A stretch of DNA of 64,000 nt from Hominimerdicola alba 8 (GTDB taxonomy: Bacteria > Bacillota > Clostridia > Oscillospirales > Ruminococcaceae): NCBI RefSeq assembly GCF_000178155.2, contig NZ_ADKM02000100.1:18437-82436 (forward strand), written 5' to 3'. The stretch's first letter is position 1. Each line of letters begins with the position of its first letter. Under the pieces are notes generated by a model. The model saw nothing but the letters and a program-made list of their open reading frames with translations, made no database searches and was not told the DNA's origin. Shown piece after piece: positions 41,909 to 50,951 of the stretch. A program made the position numbers and the translations under genes.

Positions 41909-42796
41909 ATGGTTAAAAGTATGACAGGATTCGGCAGAGAACATGTCGTGGCAGAGGGCAGAGAGATAATCGTTGAGATACGCTCGGTTAACCACAGGTA
42001 TTACGAGTTCACTGCAAGGACTCCCCGCGCTTACGGCTATCTTGATGAGAAGCTGAAATCATTTCTGAAAAACGGCATATCACGCGGCAAGGTGGAGGTG
42101 TCTGTGACCATCTACAACCAGGAGGGTACAGATGCCGAGATAGAACTGAACAAGTCGGTGGCTAAGGGCTACCTCGATGCACTGCGCGGTTCGGCTGACG
42201 AACTGGGGCTGAGTGATGACCTGACACTGTCAAATGTGATGCGCCTGCCCGATGTTTTCACGGTGGTCAAAAAGGCTGAGGATGAAGAAGTGATCTGGGA
42301 TCAGGTGAGAGGTGTGGCTCAGGCAGCGCTGGACAGGTTTGTTGAGATGCGCGAAACTGAGGGCAGGAAGATGTATGAAGATGTCAGCGGCAGGCTCGAC
42401 TTTATCGAGAAGACTGTCGGTGAGATAGAAGCACATCAGCCGTCTGTTGCCGAAAGCTACAGCGAAAGGCTCTATGAGAAGATCAAGGATACGCTGAAAG
42501 CTGTTGAACTTGACAAGATAGACCAGCAGAGGATACTGACTGAGGTGGCTATATTCGCTGACAAGGTGGCTATAGACGAGGAAACGGTAAGGCTGAGAAG
42601 TCATATCTCGCAGTTCAGGGATCTGATAGCTTCTGATGAACCTGTGGGCAGAAAGCTGGATTTTCTGGTGCAGGAGGTGAACCGTGAGGTGAATACCATC
42701 GGTTCTAAGGCGAACGATCTGACCATCACAAAAAAGGTGGTAGACCTTAAAGCTGAGATAGAGAAGATAAGAGAACAGATACAGAATATCGAATAA
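41909..42796 (+). CDS. yicC: YicC-family endoribonuclease
   Basis: The 295-residue protein of the YicC/YloC family begins MVKSMTGFGREHV, which is diagnostic. IRSVNHRYYEFTARTPR follows. The C-terminal DUF1732 part has EVAIFADKVAIDEETVRLRS and GRKLDFLVQEVNREVNTIGS. YicC in E. coli and YloC in Bacillus are endoribonucleases that act in RNA turnover. The ATG at 41909 is used because it begins the conserved N-terminus and follows AAAGGAAAG; an in-frame ATG ten codons earlier lacks both. It heads the conserved yicC, remA, gmk, rpoZ string. Confidence 0.95.
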   Translation: MVKSMTGFGREHVVAEGREIIVEIRSVNHRYYEFTARTPRAYGYLDEKLKSFLKNGISRGKVEVSVTIYNQEGTDAEIELNKSVAKGYLDALRGSADELGLSDDLTLSNVMRLPDVFTVVKKAEDEEVIWDQVRGVAQAALDRFVEMRETEGRKMYEDVSGRLDFIEKTVGEIEAHQPSVAESYSERLYEKIKDTLKAVELDKIDQQRILTEVAIFADKVAIDEETVRLRSHISQFRDLIASDEPVGRKLDFLVQEVNREVNTIGSKANDLTITKKVVDLKAEIEKIREQIQNIE

Positions 42797-42805
42797 GGTG
42801 ATAAG

Positions 42806-43060
42806 ATGCAGCTGATAAACATCGGTTACGGCAACATGGTGTCGGCGGCAAGGGTGATAGCTATAGTTGCGCCCGATTCGGCACCCATCAAGCGGCTGAT
42901 ACAGGAGTCGCGCGACAAGGGCACGCTGATAGATGCGACCTACGGCAGGAAGACCCGCGCAGTTGTCATAATGGACAGCGACCATGTGGTGCTGTCGGCG
43001 GTATCACCCGAAACAGTCTGCGGCAGAGCCGCCGAAGAGGAGGTCGAAGAAGATGAGTGA
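42806..43060 (+). CDS. remA: RemA/DUF370 family regulator
   Basis: The 84-residue DNA-binding protein of the RemA family begins [20 protein letters not shown]. It includes [20 protein letters not shown] and [20 protein letters not shown], almost the full family signature. In Bacillus RemA activates biofilm matrix and osmoprotection genes by ring-like DNA binding. In Clostridia its targets are unknown, but the position before gmk is conserved. The final ~10 residues are acidic. The last 8 bp overlap gmk. Confidence 0.93.
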   Translation: MQLINIGYGNMVSAARVIAIVAPDSAPIKRLIQESRDKGTLIDATYGRKTRAVVIMDSDHVVLSAVSPETVCGRAAEEEVEEDE

Positions 43061-43700
43061 AAATAAAAGAGAACCCAAGCTGATAATAGTTTCTGCACCG
43101 TCAGGCTGCGGAAAGGGAACTATAATGCACAAGGTGTTTAACGATGATGAGGTGTTCTATTCGGTGTCATGCACTACAAGACCGCCAAGACCTGAGGACA
43201 TAGCGGGCGTGACCTATAATTTCCTGACAGTCGGGGAATTCGAGAAGATGATAGCGGAGGACGGTTTTCTGGAGCACGCATTCTATTCAGGCAACTACTA
43301 CGGTACACCGATAAAGCCTGTTGAAGATAACCTCGCGGCAGGTAAGGACGTTATACTGGAGATAGAAACTAATGGTGCTTTTCAGGTCAAGGAGTTAAGA
43401 CCTGATGCGTCATCACTGTTCATACTGCCGCCGTCTGTCGCTGAACTTGACAGAAGACTGCACAAGCGTGCGACAGAGGACGAGGAAACTATCCAAAAGC
43501 GCGTGGCTCAGGCGGCGGGCGAGATAGAGAAGTCGGACAGATACGACTATGTGATAATGAATGACGATCTCGATAAGGCGGTGGAAGATTTCTGTGCCGT
43601 AATTGACGGCATCAGGGGCGTTAAGGAAGCCGCTGTGAGATTTAGTCCCGAAAATGAAGATATTAAGAAAATGATACGAGAGGTGCTTGAAAATGCTTAG
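43053..43700 (+). CDS. gmk: Guanylate kinase
   Basis: Phosphorylates GMP to GDP. The 215 residues contain the P-loop [16 protein letters not shown] and the GMP-binding [39 protein letters not shown] and [14 protein letters not shown] (for the usual DIDVQGA) follow, then the lid [18 protein letters not shown]. Thr replaces one of the usual small polar residues in the DVQGA segment, which is minor. The start ATG (43053) overlaps the remA end and follows GAGGAGG by about 9 nt; the frame further upstream lies inside remA. Confidence 0.95.
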   Translation: MSENKREPKLIIVSAPSGCGKGTIMHKVFNDDEVFYSVSCTTRPPRPEDIAGVTYNFLTVGEFEKMIAEDGFLEHAFYSGNYYGTPIKPVEDNLAAGKDVILEIETNGAFQVKELRPDASSLFILPPSVAELDRRLHKRATEDEETIQKRVAQAAGEIEKSDRYDYVIMNDDLDKAVEDFCAVIDGIRGVKEAAVRFSPENEDIKKMIREVLENA

Positions 43701-43899
43701 ACCTGCAATTTGTCAGATTTTGAAGAACAATGAGAGTTATTATTCACTGGTTATCGCCGTTGCAAAGCGCGCGAGAGAGATAACCGATGAAGCCAGCAAG
43801 AACGAGAAGCCGCTGGAGGAGAAGCCTGTAAAGACTGCGGTAGACGAGTTTGCGGCAGGGGAATACAAGATAATCGAGGATCCATCACTTAAGAACTGA
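43693..43899 (+). CDS. rpoZ: DNA-directed RNA polymerase omega subunit
   Basis: The 68-residue omega subunit helps assemble RNA polymerase. The conserved core is YYSLVIAVAKRAREITDEA, the signature of the family. The N-terminal [10 protein letters not shown] replaces the usual start, and the tail is acidic and variable. The ATG at 43693 is preceded by GAGAGG at 9 nt and overlaps the gmk stop by 8 bp. The gmk-rpoZ pair is conserved in Firmicutes. The coaBC gene that follows rpoZ in Bacillus is missing. Confidence 0.93.
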   Translation: MLRPAICQILKNNESYYSLVIAVAKRAREITDEASKNEKPLEEKPVKTAVDEFAAGEYKIIEDPSLKN

Positions 43900-43930
43900 T
43901 CTGTAAAAATGCTTGGCGGAGGTCTGAAAA

Positions 43931-46384
43931 ATGGGGGATAAAGGTACTGTTGCGATGGTGGCAATGAGCCATGCGGCATACAGCTTTGATGCGGAGTACA
44001 GCTACCTTGTGCCCGAAAAATTCAGGCAGAAGCTAAGAGCGGGCATGAGGGTGTTCGTGTCCTTCGGGCGGGGAAACAACCGTGTTATCGGACTGGTGAC
44101 GAGGATCTGCGATGATGACGGGAGCGGCAGAAAGCTGAAACCGATACTGGCTGTCGTTGACAGCGAGTGCCTTGTGACTGACGAGATACTGAAAATAATC
44201 TTCTGGCTGAAGGAGAATACCTTCTGCACATATTACGATGCTTTCAGGACTGCTGTGCCTACGGGCTTTTCGTATAAGGCTGACCTGCATTATGCGCCGG
44301 TAAACACTTATATACAGAAAGAAAGGCTGTCACCCGAAGAAGCCGAGATAATCGACTTTCTTGAAATTACGGAGGATCAGCAGGAGATAGACAAGTTCCT
44401 CGATATAAAGGCTTTTCCCGAAAGGAAGAAGCCTCTGGATATGCTGATAGACAAGGGCTTTGTGGAAGAAACACAGAGTTTCAAGCGAAAGGTCGGGGAC
44501 GAGAGCGTAAAGATGGCAGCACTGGCTGAGGGCTACGAAGATGCAGAACTTACGCCGAAACAGAAAAAGGTCGTTGAACTGCTGGAAGAGTGCGGCGCGG
44601 CTTCGGTGAAAGAACTTTGCTATATGACGGGCTGTACTGCGACCATAATAAAGCGTCTGTGCGACAAGAATGCCGTGAGGGTGTTCGAGCAGGAGGTCAT
44701 GCGGGATACGCTTGGGGAGATAACCGAGCGGGAAAGTCCCGATGACATAACGCTGAACGAAGAGCAGACAGCTGCCTTTGACGGCATAATGGCGCTTATC
44801 CGCGCCGGCAAGCCTGCGGGGGCACTGCTGTATGGTGTGACCGGCAGCGGCAAGACTTCGGTGTTCATCAAAGTCATTGACGCGGTGCTGAAAATGGGCA
44901 GAACGGCTATGATGCTGGTGCCTGAGATATCGCTGACACCGCAGATGGTGGCGCGGTTCAAGGTGCTTTTCGGTGAGAGCATCGCGCTTTTGCATTCGTC
45001 GTTGTCACTGGGGCAGCGTATGGACGAATTCAAGCGGATAAAGCGCGGTGAAGCAAGGATAGTGATAGGTACAAGAAGTGCTGTGTTCGCGCCTGCTTCC
45101 GACATCGGTGTTATAATAATGGACGAAGAGGGCGAGCAGTCCTATAAATCGGACTCAACGCCGCGTTACCATGCAAGAGATGTGGCTATACAGCGCTGCG
45201 GTCACAATGGCGGACTGCTGCTGCTGGCATCGGCTACACCGTCACTGGAAACTTTTTATTATGCGCAGACAGGAAGATTTCATCTGTTCACGCTCAAACA
45301 CAGGTACAAGGACGCTGTTCTGCCAAAGGTCGAGATAATCGATATGCAGACAGAGGCGGCTGAGGGAAATGACAGTCTGCTGAGCAGGAGGCTGGCTGAC
45401 GAGTTGACAGAAACTTTGCAGCGTAACGAACAGGCTATACTTCTGCTGAACAGGCGGGGATTTACCACCTACATAAGCTGCCGCAGCTGCCGACAGCCTG
45501 TGGTATGTCCGAAATGCAACATACCGCTGACCTATCACCGCAAGAACAACAGGTTCATGTGCCATTACTGCGGTTACACGATGGATAACAACGCGGTATG
45601 CCCGAACTGCGGGTCGGATAAGCTGAGATCAAGCGGTGTAGGCACGCAGCGGGTCGAGGACGAGGTGGCTCGCATCTACCCGGATGCGAGGATACTGAGA
45701 ATGGACGCTGATACCACGACTTCGCGCTATGCGTATGAAGAGAAGTTCAAGGCGTTCGAGAACCACGAATATGATATAATGCTTGGCACACAGATGATAG
45801 CAAAGGGGCTGAATTTCCCGAATGTGACGCTGGTGGGGGTCATCTCGCTGGACAAAGCACTGTTCACGGGGGATTTCAGAAGTTACGAGAGGACTTTTTC
45901 GCTGCTGACACAGGTGGCTGGACGCAGCGGAAGGGGAAGCAAGCCGGGCGCTGCATATATACAGACCTTCGTGCCGGATCATTATGTGCTGAACTTAGCA
46001 GCCGACCAGAACTATGACGAGTTCTACGAAGAGGAGATAGCGCTGAGGCAGTCGCTGATATACCCGCCATGCTGCGATATATGCGTGATAGGCTTCGCAA
46101 GCACGATGGAGAGCAGGGCGATACGCGCTGCCGACCATGTGACGCAGTTCATAGCGCAGTATCTTCGCACGAACAAGGTGGATTTCCCGATGCGCGCTAT
46201 AGGACCTGCACCATGTACGCTGGAGGTCATCAACGGCAAGTTCAGGTACAGGCTGATATTAAAATCGAAAAATACAAGACTTTTCAGGCAGATGATAAAT
46301 GCTGTGCTGAAAGACTTCAATGATAACAAGGACTTTAAGGAAGTCCGTATCTACGCCGATATAAACGGTGATATAGGGCTTTAG
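43931..46384 (+). CDS. priA: Primosomal replication restart helicase PriA
   Basis: PriA reloads the replisome at collapsed forks. The N-terminal DNA 3'-end-binding domain begins VAMVAMSHAAYSFDAEYSYL. The helicase has Walker A YGVTGSGKTSVF (near residue 303), and Walker B reads IIMDEEGEQSYKS where most PriA proteins have DEEH. SATPSLET and the zinc-binding insert CRSCRQPVVCPKC/CHYCGYTMDNNAVCPNCG with eight cysteines follow. GTQMIAKGLNFPNVTLVGV and QVAGRSGRG complete the helicase. The length of 817 is usual. The ATG follows GGAGG by 8 nt. It begins the priA, def, fmt, rsmB, rlmN run. Confidence 0.96.
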   Translation: MGDKGTVAMVAMSHAAYSFDAEYSYLVPEKFRQKLRAGMRVFVSFGRGNNRVIGLVTRICDDDGSGRKLKPILAVVDSECLVTDEILKIIFWLKENTFCTYYDAFRTAVPTGFSYKADLHYAPVNTYIQKERLSPEEAEIIDFLEITEDQQEIDKFLDIKAFPERKKPLDMLIDKGFVEETQSFKRKVGDESVKMAALAEGYEDAELTPKQKKVVELLEECGAASVKELCYMTGCTATIIKRLCDKNAVRVFEQEVMRDTLGEITERESPDDITLNEEQTAAFDGIMALIRAGKPAGALLYGVTGSGKTSVFIKVIDAVLKMGRTAMMLVPEISLTPQMVARFKVLFGESIALLHSSLSLGQRMDEFKRIKRGEARIVIGTRSAVFAPASDIGVIIMDEEGEQSYKSDSTPRYHARDVAIQRCGHNGGLLLLASATPSLETFYYAQTGRFHLFTLKHRYKDAVLPKVEIIDMQTEAAEGNDSLLSRRLADELTETLQRNEQAILLLNRRGFTTYISCRSCRQPVVCPKCNIPLTYHRKNNRFMCHYCGYTMDNNAVCPNCGSDKLRSSGVGTQRVEDEVARIYPDARILRMDADTTTSRYAYEEKFKAFENHEYDIMLGTQMIAKGLNFPNVTLVGVISLDKALFTGDFRSYERTFSLLTQVAGRSGRGSKPGAAYIQTFVPDHYVLNLAADQNYDEFYEEEIALRQSLIYPPCCDICVIGFASTMESRAIRAADHVTQFIAQYLRTNKVDFPMRAIGPAPCTLEVINGKFRYRLILKSKNTRLFRQMINAVLKDFNDNKDFKEVRIYADINGDIGL

Positions 46385-46398
46385 AAAGGAAGAGTAAA

Positions 46399-46866
46399 AT
46401 GGCTGTCAGAAAGATTTTGAACAAAAGCGATGAAACGCTCCACAAAAAGTGCAAGCCTGTAGAGAAGTTTGACGAAAAGCTGTGGACATGGCTTGACGAT
46501 ATGCGTGAAACACTGGCACAGGCAAACGGTGTCGGTCTGGCTGCACCGCAGGTGGCGATACTCAGGCGTTTCTGCATAATCGATGTGGGTGACGGTAAGG
46601 TCTATGAACTGATAAACCCTGAGATAACATGGAAGTCTGAGGAGACTCAGTATGTGCTGGAGGGCTGCCTTTCCTGCCCGAATGAGTGGGGATATGTCAC
46701 CAGACCCAAGAGCGTAAAATTCAAGGCGCAGGACAGGAACGGCGAGTGGTATGAGATGGAGGTCAGCGACCTGTTCGCACAGGCTGTTTGCCACGAAACT
46801 GCACACCTTGACGGTCACCTGTTTACCGAGATAATCGAGGAATATGCTGAGGTGCAGGAACAATGA
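46399..46866 (+). CDS. def: Peptide deformylase
   Basis: Removes the formyl group from new proteins. The 155 residues contain the three deformylase motifs: GVGLAAPQV, EGCLSCPN (metal-binding Cys), and CHETAHLDGHLF, which is the HExxH metal site. In motif 3 an Ala stands where Asp is common (HEIDHL/HETDHL), leaving the catalytic Glu and both His intact. The start follows AGGAAG by 6 nt. The stop overlaps the fmt start (ATGA). Confidence 0.95.
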   Translation: MAVRKILNKSDETLHKKCKPVEKFDEKLWTWLDDMRETLAQANGVGLAAPQVAILRRFCIIDVGDGKVYELINPEITWKSEETQYVLEGCLSCPNEWGYVTRPKSVKFKAQDRNGEWYEMEVSDLFAQAVCHETAHLDGHLFTEIIEEYAEVQEQ

Positions 46867-47795
46867 AGATAGTTTTCATGGGGACACCCGATTTTGCAGT
46901 GCCGTCAATAAAGGCACTGTATGATGCGGGTCATGATATACAGGCTGTGTTCTGCCAGCCCGACAAGCCGAAGGGCAGGGGCTACAAGCTGGTCCCGCCT
47001 CCTGTGAAGGTATTCGCGCTGGATAAGGATATACCGATATATCAGCCGAAAAGCCTGAAAAACGGCGGTGAGGAGTTCATCAAGGTCATTGAGGATCTTG
47101 CACCTGACTGCATCGTGGTGGCGGCTTATGGCAAGATACTGCCGAAAGCGGTACTGGATATACCGCGACTGGGCTGTGTGAACGTGCATGGCTCGCTTCT
47201 GCCGAAATATCGCGGGGCGGGTCCGATACAGTGGGCTGTGCTGAACGATGAAAAGACAACTGGCATCACAACTATGCTTATGGGCGAGGGGCTTGACACA
47301 GGCGATATGCTGCTCAAGTGTGAAACCGAGATAGGCGAAAATGAAACAGCGGCAGAACTGTTCGACAGGCTGGCTGACATGGGCGCTGAACTTATCGTGG
47401 AAACACTTGATAAGCTGGAAAAGGGTGAGATAAGCCCTGTTCCGCAGAACGAGGAAGAAGCTACTTATGCGCCGATGCTGACAAAAGACCTTTCACCGAT
47501 AGATTTTACGAAGTCGGCAAGGGCTGTTCATAAGCAGATATGCGGACTGTCGGACTGGCCATGCGCTTCTACGACAATAGGCGGCAAGAGAATAAAGGTG
47601 TACAGGTCGGAAATAGTGGCAGGAAGCACTACTAAGGCGGCAGGTACGGTTGTCAATGTCAAAGACTTGACAATTGCCTGCGGCGATGGCATGGTGAAAC
47701 TGACCGAAATACAGGCTGAAGGCTCGAAGAGAATGGCAACAGCTGATTATCTGCGCGGTAAGCCTGTAGCTGAGGGAACTGTACTTGGAGAGTGA
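46863..47795 (+). CDS. fmt: Methionyl-tRNA formyltransferase
   Basis: Formylates initiator Met-tRNA using 10-formyl-THF; def removes that group later. The 310 residues begin MKIVFMGTPDFAVPSIKALY. The catalytic region has VNVHGSLLPKYRGAGPIQWA and the Asp in GEGLDTGDMLL. A C-terminal OB-like domain follows (about residues 210-310). The start overlaps the def stop. The preceding-gene ribosome site is GAGGTGCAGGAAC, so translation is likely coupled. Confidence 0.96.
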   Translation: MKIVFMGTPDFAVPSIKALYDAGHDIQAVFCQPDKPKGRGYKLVPPPVKVFALDKDIPIYQPKSLKNGGEEFIKVIEDLAPDCIVVAAYGKILPKAVLDIPRLGCVNVHGSLLPKYRGAGPIQWAVLNDEKTTGITTMLMGEGLDTGDMLLKCETEIGENETAAELFDRLADMGAELIVETLDKLEKGEISPVPQNEEEATYAPMLTKDLSPIDFTKSARAVHKQICGLSDWPCASTTIGGKRIKVYRSEIVAGSTTKAAGTVVNVKDLTIACGDGMVKLTEIQAEGSKRMATADYLRGKPVAEGTVLGE

Positions 47796-47830
47796 CAAGT
47801 GGAAGTGCTTGTCAAATGGAGGATAGCTGA

Positions 47831-49120
47831 TTGGGAAATACCAGAAGGTTTACTGTCAAGCTGCTGACTAGGCTTGATGAAAACAGTTCATACTCTAATA
47901 TATTGCTTGACGAGGCGCTGGCTAGAAGCGATTTCGACAAGCGGGATAAAAAATTCATATCGGCACTGTTCTATGGTGTTCTTGAAAGACGGCTGACGCT
48001 TGATGCGATGATCGCAGAACTTTCAAAGAACCCTAAAAATAAGCTGAACAACACGCTGAGGAACATTCTGCGAAGCGGGCTGTATCAGTTGAAATATATG
48101 GATTCGGTGCCTGATAACGCGGCTGTCGATGAATCGGTGGAGATGGCTAAGAAATTGAGAAATCCTGCATCTGCGGGATTTGTGAACGGTCTTCTGAGGG
48201 AGTTCATCAGGCGTGATAAGGCTCTGCCGAAGTCTGATACCGAAATAGGACGGCTGTCGCTGGAGTACTCCTGCCCTGAATGGCTGGTTGGAAAATGGCT
48301 TGCTGAATATGGCAAGGAAAAATGCTTGTCACTATTAGAAAGCTCTATCGGACGTGCTCCTGCAACTGTCAGGATAAATCACTTGATAGGTTCTGTGGAG
48401 GAAACACTGGATATGCTGGCGGCTGAGGGCGTTACTTTCGAGAGAAGCAGTATATCCGACTACACGGTGCATCTTGCGAATGCAGGTGCGGTTGAAAAGA
48501 CGAAGGCTTACAGAGAGGGGCGGTTCCATGTACAGGATATCGCCAGTCAGCTTTGCTGCAAAGCGCTTGACCCACAGGCAGGCGATACTGTCCTTGACCT
48601 CTGTGCCGCACCAGGCGGAAAGACATTCACTATCGCTGAGATGATGGGCAATGAGGGCAGAGTGTTGGCTTTTGACCTCCACCCGAACAGAGTGAAGCTG
48701 ATAAAAAGCGGTGCTGATAGATTGGGACTCAGCTGTGTAACGGCTGAGGTCAACAATGCTAAAGTGTTCAATGATAAGCTGCCGCCGGCAGACAGAGTGC
48801 TGGTAGATGCTCCGTGTTCCGGACTGGGCGTGATACGGCGCAAGCCTGAGATAAAGTACAAAGACCCCGCAGACTTTGAGCGTCTGCCTGCTGTGCAGTA
48901 TGAAATACTTGACACTGCATCGAAATATGTCAAGGCGGGCGGATTGATGGTGTACTCGACTTGTACGGTATCGCGGGCTGAGAATGATGATGTGGTGAAG
49001 AAATTTCTGGCGGCGCATGAAGATTTCGAGCCTGACGGCGAAGATTTCATGCAGACGATAACGCCTGAAATGTATGGTTCTGACGGTTTCTTCACTGCAA
49101 GACTCAGGCGGCGGGGGTGA
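47831..49120 (+). CDS. rsmB: 16S rRNA (cytosine-967-C5) methyltransferase RsmB
   Basis: The 429-residue protein has an N-terminal NusB-like domain (about residues 1-130, KFISALFYGVLERRLTLDAM). The methyltransferase domain has the SAM motif LDLCAAPGGKTFTIAEMM, then VLVDAPCSGLGVIRRKPE with the PC catalytic Cys, and MVYSTCTVSRAEND with the second Cys. It starts with TTG at 47831, placed 8 nt after GGAGG. The fmt gene ends 35 bp upstream. The order fmt, rsmB, rlmN is that of B. subtilis. Confidence 0.95.
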   Translation: MGNTRRFTVKLLTRLDENSSYSNILLDEALARSDFDKRDKKFISALFYGVLERRLTLDAMIAELSKNPKNKLNNTLRNILRSGLYQLKYMDSVPDNAAVDESVEMAKKLRNPASAGFVNGLLREFIRRDKALPKSDTEIGRLSLEYSCPEWLVGKWLAEYGKEKCLSLLESSIGRAPATVRINHLIGSVEETLDMLAAEGVTFERSSISDYTVHLANAGAVEKTKAYREGRFHVQDIASQLCCKALDPQAGDTVLDLCAAPGGKTFTIAEMMGNEGRVLAFDLHPNRVKLIKSGADRLGLSCVTAEVNNAKVFNDKLPPADRVLVDAPCSGLGVIRRKPEIKYKDPADFERLPAVQYEILDTASKYVKAGGLMVYSTCTVSRAENDDVVKKFLAAHEDFEPDGEDFMQTITPEMYGSDGFFTARLRRRG

Positions 49121-49124
49121 CGGC

Positions 49125-50171
49125 ATGCTGAGTTATACTGATGACGGCAGGATCGATATCCTCGGACTTATGCCTGAAGAACTCGAAGAGCAGATATTGC
49201 TTATCGGGGAGAAAAAGTTCCGCGCAAAACAGATATTTGAGTGGCTTCATGTCAAGCGTGTGGATAGTTTTGATAAAATGACTAACCTATCTGTACAATT
49301 GAGGGATAAGCTCAAAAAAATATTTTGTCTAAAATCACTATTTATCGTAAAAAGACTTGAAAGTAATACCGATAATACTGTAAAATATCTGTATAGGCTT
49401 CCTGACGGCAACCATGTCGAGAGCGTCATAATGGAGTACAATCACGGTAATACTGTATGCGTTTCTACGCAGGTGGGCTGTAAGATGGGCTGTAAGTTCT
49501 GCGCATCGACCATTGCCGGTTATAAGCGCGACCTTTCGGCTTCGGAGATACTTCTGCAAATTTATGAGGCTGAACGCGACAGCGGCAGGAAGATAGGCGG
49601 TGCGGTGCTGATGGGTATCGGTGAACCGCTGGATAATTATGACAATGTTGTGGGCTTTTTGAAAGTGCTTTCCTGCGAGGCGGGCATGAATATGTCGCTT
49701 AGACATGTTTCTGTTTCGACCTGTGGGCTGGTGCCGCGTATATATGAGCTTGCCGAGCTTAAGCTCGGCATAACGCTGTCAGTTTCGCTCCACGCCACCA
49801 ACAACAGGGCGAGAAGTGAGATAATGCCTGTAAACAACAGGTACGATATTGCTGAACTGATGGCGGCTTGCAGGTATTATTTCAAAGTGACGGGCAGGCG
49901 CATCTCTTTTGAATATGCGCTGATTGACGGGCACAACGATTCTCAGGCTGCCGCAGAAGAGTTGGCGGCACTGCTGAGAGGGTTCACCTGTCATGTCAAT
50001 ATAATACCTGTCAACAAGATAAAGGAACGCGATTACAGGTCTGACAGGAAGGCTGCCATGAGGTTTCAGAAGCGGCTGGAGGCTCTTGGGCTGAACGCAA
50101 CGGTCAGAAGGACACTGGGTGCTGACATCGACGCGGCATGCGGTCAGCTGAGGCGTGAATATGAAATTTAA
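49125..50171 (+). CDS. rlmN: Dual-specificity 23S rRNA / tRNA methyltransferase RlmN
   Basis: This radical-SAM enzyme methylates C2 of A2503 of 23S rRNA and A37 of some tRNAs. The 348 residues contain the radical-SAM motif CKMGCKFCAST (near residue 118), VSTCGLVPRI, LSVSLHATNNRARSEIMPVN, and the C-terminal methyl-carrying Cys in GADIDAACGQLR. The N-terminal helical domain includes KKFRAKQIFEWLH. I use the ATG at 49125, which follows GGGGGTGA; the frame from 49074 lies inside rsmB. Confidence 0.96.
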   Translation: MLSYTDDGRIDILGLMPEELEEQILLIGEKKFRAKQIFEWLHVKRVDSFDKMTNLSVQLRDKLKKIFCLKSLFIVKRLESNTDNTVKYLYRLPDGNHVESVIMEYNHGNTVCVSTQVGCKMGCKFCASTIAGYKRDLSASEILLQIYEAERDSGRKIGGAVLMGIGEPLDNYDNVVGFLKVLSCEAGMNMSLRHVSVSTCGLVPRIYELAELKLGITLSVSLHATNNRARSEIMPVNNRYDIAELMAACRYYFKVTGRRISFEYALIDGHNDSQAAAEELAALLRGFTCHVNIIPVNKIKERDYRSDRKAAMRFQKRLEALGLNATVRRTLGADIDAACGQLRREYEI

Positions 50172-50189
50172 GGAAAGGCGGTGAGCTGT

Positions 50190-50918
50190 ATGTTTTTGGC
50201 TTACGGTACGGATATCGGTCTTAACAGAGAGGAAAATCAGGACAGGGTCAGGGTGGAACCTCTGGGCGATAATATCTGCATCGCTGCTGTTTGTGACGGC
50301 ATGGGCGGTGCGGCTTCCGGCGGTGTTGCCAGTCAGCTTGCTGTAGATAGATTTATCGGCAGGGTACAGGAGAATTTCCGTCCGCAGATGAACGATAATT
50401 CTATCAGAAATCTTTTGCTCAATGCTGTACATTACGCGAATACATGCGTTTATGAGAAAAGCATCGAGGATATAGATAAGAATGGAATGGGTACTACCTG
50501 TGTTGCGGCGCTGGTGATCGAAAGGCGCGTATACGTGGTAAACGTGGGTGACAGCAGGGCATATCTGCTCAACAAGGACGGCATCAGCCAGATAACCACC
50601 GACCACACTTATGTTGAAACACTGGTGCAGAGCGGTAAGATAACGGCTGAGGCTGCAAGGATACACCCTATGAGAAATGTTATCACCAGAGCGGTTGGCG
50701 TTGAGCCTGATGTTGAGGTGGACTATTTTGAGTGCAGTGAATCAGACAATTTTGCGGTCGTGCTGTGCTCTGACGGTCTGTCGGGGTATTGCAGTGAGGA
50801 GTTCATATACTGCACTGTTTTCGGGAACAATCTTGATGATGCGGTGCGGGCGCTGATAGACCATTCCAATGAAGGCGGCGGCAGAGATAATATAACCGTT
50901 GCTATCATAGCTAACTGA
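50190..50918 (+). CDS. prpC: PP2C-type protein phosphatase Stp/PrpC
   Basis: The 242-residue PP2C phosphatase reverses phosphorylation by the downstream PASTA kinase. The metal-binding motifs are GTDIGLNREENQDRV, AAVCDGMGGAASGG, VVNVGDSRAYLLNKDGI, VVLCSDGLSGYC and GGRDNITVAII. All metal-site aspartates (DGMGG, SDGLS, RDN) are present. I choose the ATG at 50190 because AGGCGGTGA lies 5 nt before it; a GTG at 50181 would sit inside that site. The pair prpC-pknB is conserved in Firmicutes. Confidence 0.95.
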   Translation: MFLAYGTDIGLNREENQDRVRVEPLGDNICIAAVCDGMGGAASGGVASQLAVDRFIGRVQENFRPQMNDNSIRNLLLNAVHYANTCVYEKSIEDIDKNGMGTTCVAALVIERRVYVVNVGDSRAYLLNKDGISQITTDHTYVETLVQSGKITAEAARIHPMRNVITRAVGVEPDVEVDYFECSESDNFAVVLCSDGLSGYCSEEFIYCTVFGNNLDDAVRALIDHSNEGGGRDNITVAIIAN

Positions 50919-50951
50919 TAAGACAATAATTTAGTTTAGGAGTTGAATAAA

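Noticed and set aside
42230..42985. 251-residue minus-strand open frame
   Set aside because: Antisense to yicC and remA, both clearly real.
46399..46866. Deformylase motif HETAH as evidence of inactivation
   Set aside because: Both metal-binding histidines and the catalytic glutamate are intact; the Ala is a tolerated position.
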